Origin: Candidatus Spyradenecus faecavium
Lineage (GTDB): Bacteria; Verrucomicrobiota; Kiritimatiellia; RFP12; DVOR01
Length of the DNA: 8,949 nucleotides
Direction: 5' to 3'
NCBI GenBank assembly: GCA_018713405.1
Contig: DVOR01000040.1
Span: 1-8,949 of the forward strand
Every line of letters starts with the position of its first letter. Position 1 is the first letter of the stretch. Shown one piece after another: positions 7,357 through 8,949 of the stretch. The notes beneath the pieces are model-generated. The model was not told the origin of the DNA. It did no database searches and saw nothing but the letters and a program-made list of their open reading frames with translations. The translations under genes and the position numbers were made by a program.

Positions 7357-7908
7357 ATGCGGACGTTCCTTGCGCTCGCGGCGGCGGCCTTGTTGGCGGC
7401 GGCGGCCCCGGCCCAGCGGGCCGTGGGCTCGGCTTACGCCCAGCAGGCCCAGGCGCTGCGCGAGCTTCAGTATCAGGTGCAGACTTTGGCGGCGCGCTTC
7501 GACGCCATCGAGCAGCGGCAGTCTTCCCTGGCGGCGCGGATCGCGGCCCTGGAGCGCGGCTCGGGGGATTCGGGGCTGGCGTCGAAGGACGAGGTGGCCG
7601 CGCTCCGTTCCGACCTCGCCGCCGTGCGTTCCGCGCAGGGGCGCCTGCGGGACGAGATCGTGGAAGACCTCTCCGCGCGGATCTCGGCCATCGCCAAGCG
7701 CCAGGAGCAGGCCCGGGCGGCGGAGGCGCGGGAGCGGCAGGCGGAGCGGCAGCGTTCGGGCTACAGCCACACGGTGGAGGCGGGGCAGACGCTCTCGGCG
7801 ATCGCCTTGGCCTACCAGGTGTCGGTGAAGGCAATCATGCAGGCCAACAACATCACCGACCCCACCAAACTGCGTGTGGGGCAGACGTTGTTCATCCCCG
7901 ACCCATAA
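7357..7908 (+). CDS. Secreted coiled-coil protein with C-terminal LysM domain
   Basis: Cell-envelope protein of 183 residues expected to bind peptidoglycan. The N-terminus is a signal peptide (MRT then an Ala/Leu core, likely cut near residue 18-20). Residues about 28-130 are Gln/Glu/Arg/Ala-rich with hydrophobic heptads, predicting coiled coil in two stretches split by a Gly/Ser turn near 65-72. Residues 136-183 are one LysM domain: HTVEAGQTLSAIA opening, NNITDP in the middle, and the closing KLRVGQTLFIP. No catalytic domain is present, so it is more likely a scaffold or tether than an enzyme. The coiled coil recalls CpoB/YbgF-like periplasmic proteins, but no TPR repeats follow. The start is the only ATG before the signal peptide; its Shine-Dalgarno is poor (GGGGCGGG). 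It lies 14 bp after thioredoxin and ends just before a terminator. Confidence 0.85.
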   Translation: MRTFLALAAAALLAAAAPAQRAVGSAYAQQAQALRELQYQVQTLAARFDAIEQRQSSLAARIAALERGSGDSGLASKDEVAALRSDLAAVRSAQGRLRDEIVEDLSARISAIAKRQEQARAAEARERQAERQRSGYSHTVEAGQTLSAIALAYQVSVKAIMQANNITDPTKLRVGQTLFIPDP

Positions 7909-7918
7909 GGTTCTCATC

Positions 7919-7952
7919 AGGGGCGAAGGCGCGTGCCGGTCGCCCCTTTTTT
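7919..7952 (+). terminator. Intrinsic terminator after the LysM gene
   Basis: A perfect 8-bp stem, AGGGGCGA (7919-7926) with TCGCCCCT (7940-7947), encloses a 13-base loop in which GGC and GCC can pair further. The stem runs into six T residues (7947-7952). It lies 10 bases past the LysM stop codon and ends the thioredoxin-LysM transcript. It lacks a T tract on the minus strand, so it should work in one direction only. Confidence 0.9.
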
Positions 7953-7974
7953 GTGCCCGTCTTCGGCGGGAGTG

Positions 7975-8190
7975 TTAGGCTTTCGCAAGGAGAATGTTAG
8001 GATGTTGGCGGCAATCGCGGCATTGGCGGGGAGGTTCCCCGTGTTGGAGACGGAGCTCCGCGCGGCTCAGGATCGTCTCGGCGAACGTCCCCGCCTGCTC
8101 CGTCAACGCCTCCCGGCCCAGGCCCGCCGGGCCCGCGCCCTCCAGCGCACGAAGCGCGTTCCGCGCCAGAATGATCTCACGTTTCGTCAT
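7975..8190 (-). CDS. Small hypothetical protein, doubtful, possibly degenerate
   Basis: Not recognised. An ATG at 8190 is preceded by GGAGG (complement of 8201-8205) at a 10-base spacing and opens 71 codons beginning MTKREIILARNALRAL. The first about 47 residues have balanced composition, high GC at third positions and a helical pattern reminiscent of small winged-helix proteins. After about residue 47 the codons become poor and Cys/His/Arg-rich. Another minus frame then has the better codon use and would run on to a TGA near 7917. This suggests a truncated or frame-broken gene. A plus-strand frame at 8002-8289, with AAGGAG before it, competes for the same DNA. A gene remnant is as likely as a working gene. 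Confidence 0.35.
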   Translation of the reverse strand: MTKREIILARNALRALEGAGPAGLGREALTEQAGTFAETILSRAELRLQHGEPPRQCRDCRQHPNILLAKA

Positions 8191-8280
8191 CTCGCCGACG
8201 CCTCCGGAAGAAGACGCCCGACTTCCCGGCCCAAGCAAGCGCCCCTCGGCCCAAAAGGCCCCAAAAAGCGTGCGCCCCCA

Positions 8281-8362
8281 AACCCATAAGGTCTCGACCC
8301 GAACCCTTATAAGGTCCACCCCCCAACCCTTAAAGGTCTTGCGGCACACCCTTATAGGGCCC
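8281..8362. repeat. Array of four phased near-palindromes (CCTTATAAGG type)
   Basis: Four similar 14-16-bp elements start at 8281 (AACCCATAAGGTCT), 8302 (AACCCTTATAAGGTCC), 8325 (AACCCTTAAAGGTCTT) and 8347 (CACCCTTATAGGGCCC). Spacings are 21, 23 and 22 bp, about two helical turns. The second contains the perfect 10-bp palindrome CCTTATAAGG (8305-8314). Weaker relatives may flank the array at 8248 (GGCCCAAAAGGCCCC) and 8377 (CCACCCTTTGTGGGG). The array lies about 90-170 bp upstream of the small minus-strand gene, so it could be a multi-site operator; a non-coding repeat family is the alternative. Confidence 0.65.
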
Positions 8363-8561
8363 CATCGGCACCACTCCACCCTTTGTGGGGGGAAACGCTT
8401 GGATACTCCTAGAGGACGCAGGGCGGCCTGAATGCGACAAGCGAGGACGGCACGCAATGTCTCTGACGGGAACCCACGCCCGCCTCACGAAGGCGACAGG
8501 CGCTGCGGCTTCCCCCGGAACGCGGCAATCGCCCCAAGTGCGAGACACCGCCAAGGCTGGG

Positions 8562-8949
8562 TTATCTTTCGTCTTCCGCTTTGTCCCGCCTCGCACGCGC
8601 GTCTTCAAGCTCGCCAAAGACCAAGCCCCCGATTTGGACGGGGTTTTGGATGACCAGCGGCCGGTCTTCCACGGCCTGCTTGTAGATGGGCAATCTTGGG
8701 ATCATGTCGGGGTCTTTCATGAAAGGGCGCAGCGCCTCCCACCCGACATAAACCTCAACGGGCGCGCCGCGATAACCGCTCGCCTCGTAGTCGTTGTAAA
8801 TGAAGGAGAGGCCGCCGTCGTCGAGGGCGAAATTGTCAGGCATCCTATTGATGAAGACAAACTCCTCTTCGCAAAGCCGCTGGTAATCGGGATAGCCCGC
8901 GTCGTCGGCCGCCTGCTTGCGCACGAGCCCAAGGATGGCGTCCTGGTGC
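8562..8949 (-). CDS. DUF3298 (RsiV C-terminal-like) protein, 5' partial
   Basis: C-terminal part of a protein that continues past the right edge; 128 codons plus stop are visible. The segment FALDDGGLSFIYNDYE, followed after four residues by GAPVEVYVGWEALRPFM, matches the DUF3298 pattern. That pattern is: ligand-facing beta strands, a 'YE-x-x-x-Y-x-x-G' turn, a 'P-x-E-V' strand, then 'L-x-x-x-[LM]'. This domain occurs in the extracytoplasmic half of RsiV-type anti-sigma factors and in exported bacterial lipoproteins. The N-terminal export or membrane segment would lie outside the window, so location is inferred. After the domain an unusual tail of about 50 residues ends in a highly charged Glu/Asp/Arg helix. 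No terminator is seen downstream. The frame is open to the edge without a start; GTG at 8924 is internal. It points toward the thioredoxin-LysM unit, separated by the non-coding interval. Confidence 0.65.
   Translation of the reverse strand, partial: HQDAILGLVRKQAADDAGYPDYQRLCEEEFVFINRMPDNFALDDGGLSFIYNDYEASGYRGAPVEVYVGWEALRPFMKDPDMIPRLPIYKQAVEDRPLVIQNPVQIGGLVFGELEDARARRDKAEDER

Larger units (their letters stand above)
7953..8561. other. Long mostly non-coding interval
   Basis: Between the LysM terminator and the DUF3298 gene no confident gene is seen. Apart from the doubtful small minus-strand ORF and the palindrome array, the sequence shows GTTAGG twice (7975 and 7996) and a small inverted repeat, CGCCT-CACGA-AGGCG (8481-8495), without a T tract. 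Short frames exist on both strands, but their composition (Arg/Pro-rich) and competing codon use do not support translation. No tRNA or other RNA gene was recognised. Confidence 0.6.

Noticed and set aside
6839..7917. Two minus-strand frames of over 300 codons opposite the thioredoxin and LysM genes
   Set aside because: Both oppose genes with clear motifs and a fitting promoter and terminator; composition is Pro/Arg/Ser-rich or low-complexity.
8002..8289. Plus-strand ORF starting MLAAIAALAGRF with AAGGAG before it
   Set aside because: Very Arg-rich after the first 20 residues, runs into Pro/Lys-rich low-quality sequence and overlaps a minus ORF of better composition; kept only as an alternative.
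8281..8362. CRISPR array
   Set aside because: Repeats are only 14-16 bp and imperfect, with 5-9-bp gaps; no cas genes.
8481..8495. Hairpin CGCCT-CACGA-AGGCG as terminator of the DUF3298 gene
   Set aside because: Only five base pairs and no T tract on either strand; about 65 bases past the stop.

Overview
The window is GC-rich and strongly biased to G or C at third codon positions. It carries secreted glycan-active enzymes followed by a short housekeeping/envelope unit. The very large modular SGNH-hydrolase protein with a LamG-like module, next to a sialidase and with no PEP-CTERM, LPXTG or type IX tail visible, suggests a glycan-degrading bacterium of the PVC group, perhaps Kiritimatiellota or Verrucomicrobiota from a gut or similar habitat. 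That placement is inference from gene style only; no marker gene is present.

Region 1 (1-6933, + strand) is a glycan-processing unit. A sialidase-family protein (GH33 type, open at the left edge) ends at 1952. Nine bases later, with a Shine-Dalgarno sequence overlapping its stop codon, begins a giant exported protein with two complete SGNH/GDSL esterase modules, a LamG-like module between them and two copies of an unrecognised beta-rich domain. A plausible joint job is removing O-acetyl esters from, and releasing, sialic acid or other sugars on complex glycans. The giant reading frame is broken near 5753-5784, between two exact 29-bp direct repeats whose starts are 61 bp apart. The missing C-terminal third continues one frame over to 6933. 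Exact loss of one repeat unit would restore a single 1636-residue protein, so this is a true mutation, a reversible length switch or an assembly artefact.

Region 2 (6934-7952, + strand) is a small unit with its own extended -10 promoter: a thioredoxin, then a secreted coiled-coil/LysM protein, closed by a strong intrinsic terminator. The thioredoxin's expected N-terminus is present in the DNA, but its ATG is one base out of frame.

Region 3 (7953-8561) is mostly non-coding. It holds one doubtful small minus-strand gene and, upstream of that gene, a row of four near-palindromes built on CCTTATAAGG at about 22-bp spacing. Region 4 (8562-8949, - strand) is the C-terminal part of a DUF3298 (RsiV-C-like) protein that runs off the right edge.

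The two most useful observations are the repeat-flanked frame break in the giant SGNH protein and the phased palindrome array. The two apparent single-frame disruptions (giant SGNH protein and thioredoxin) also raise the possibility of indel errors in the underlying assembly.
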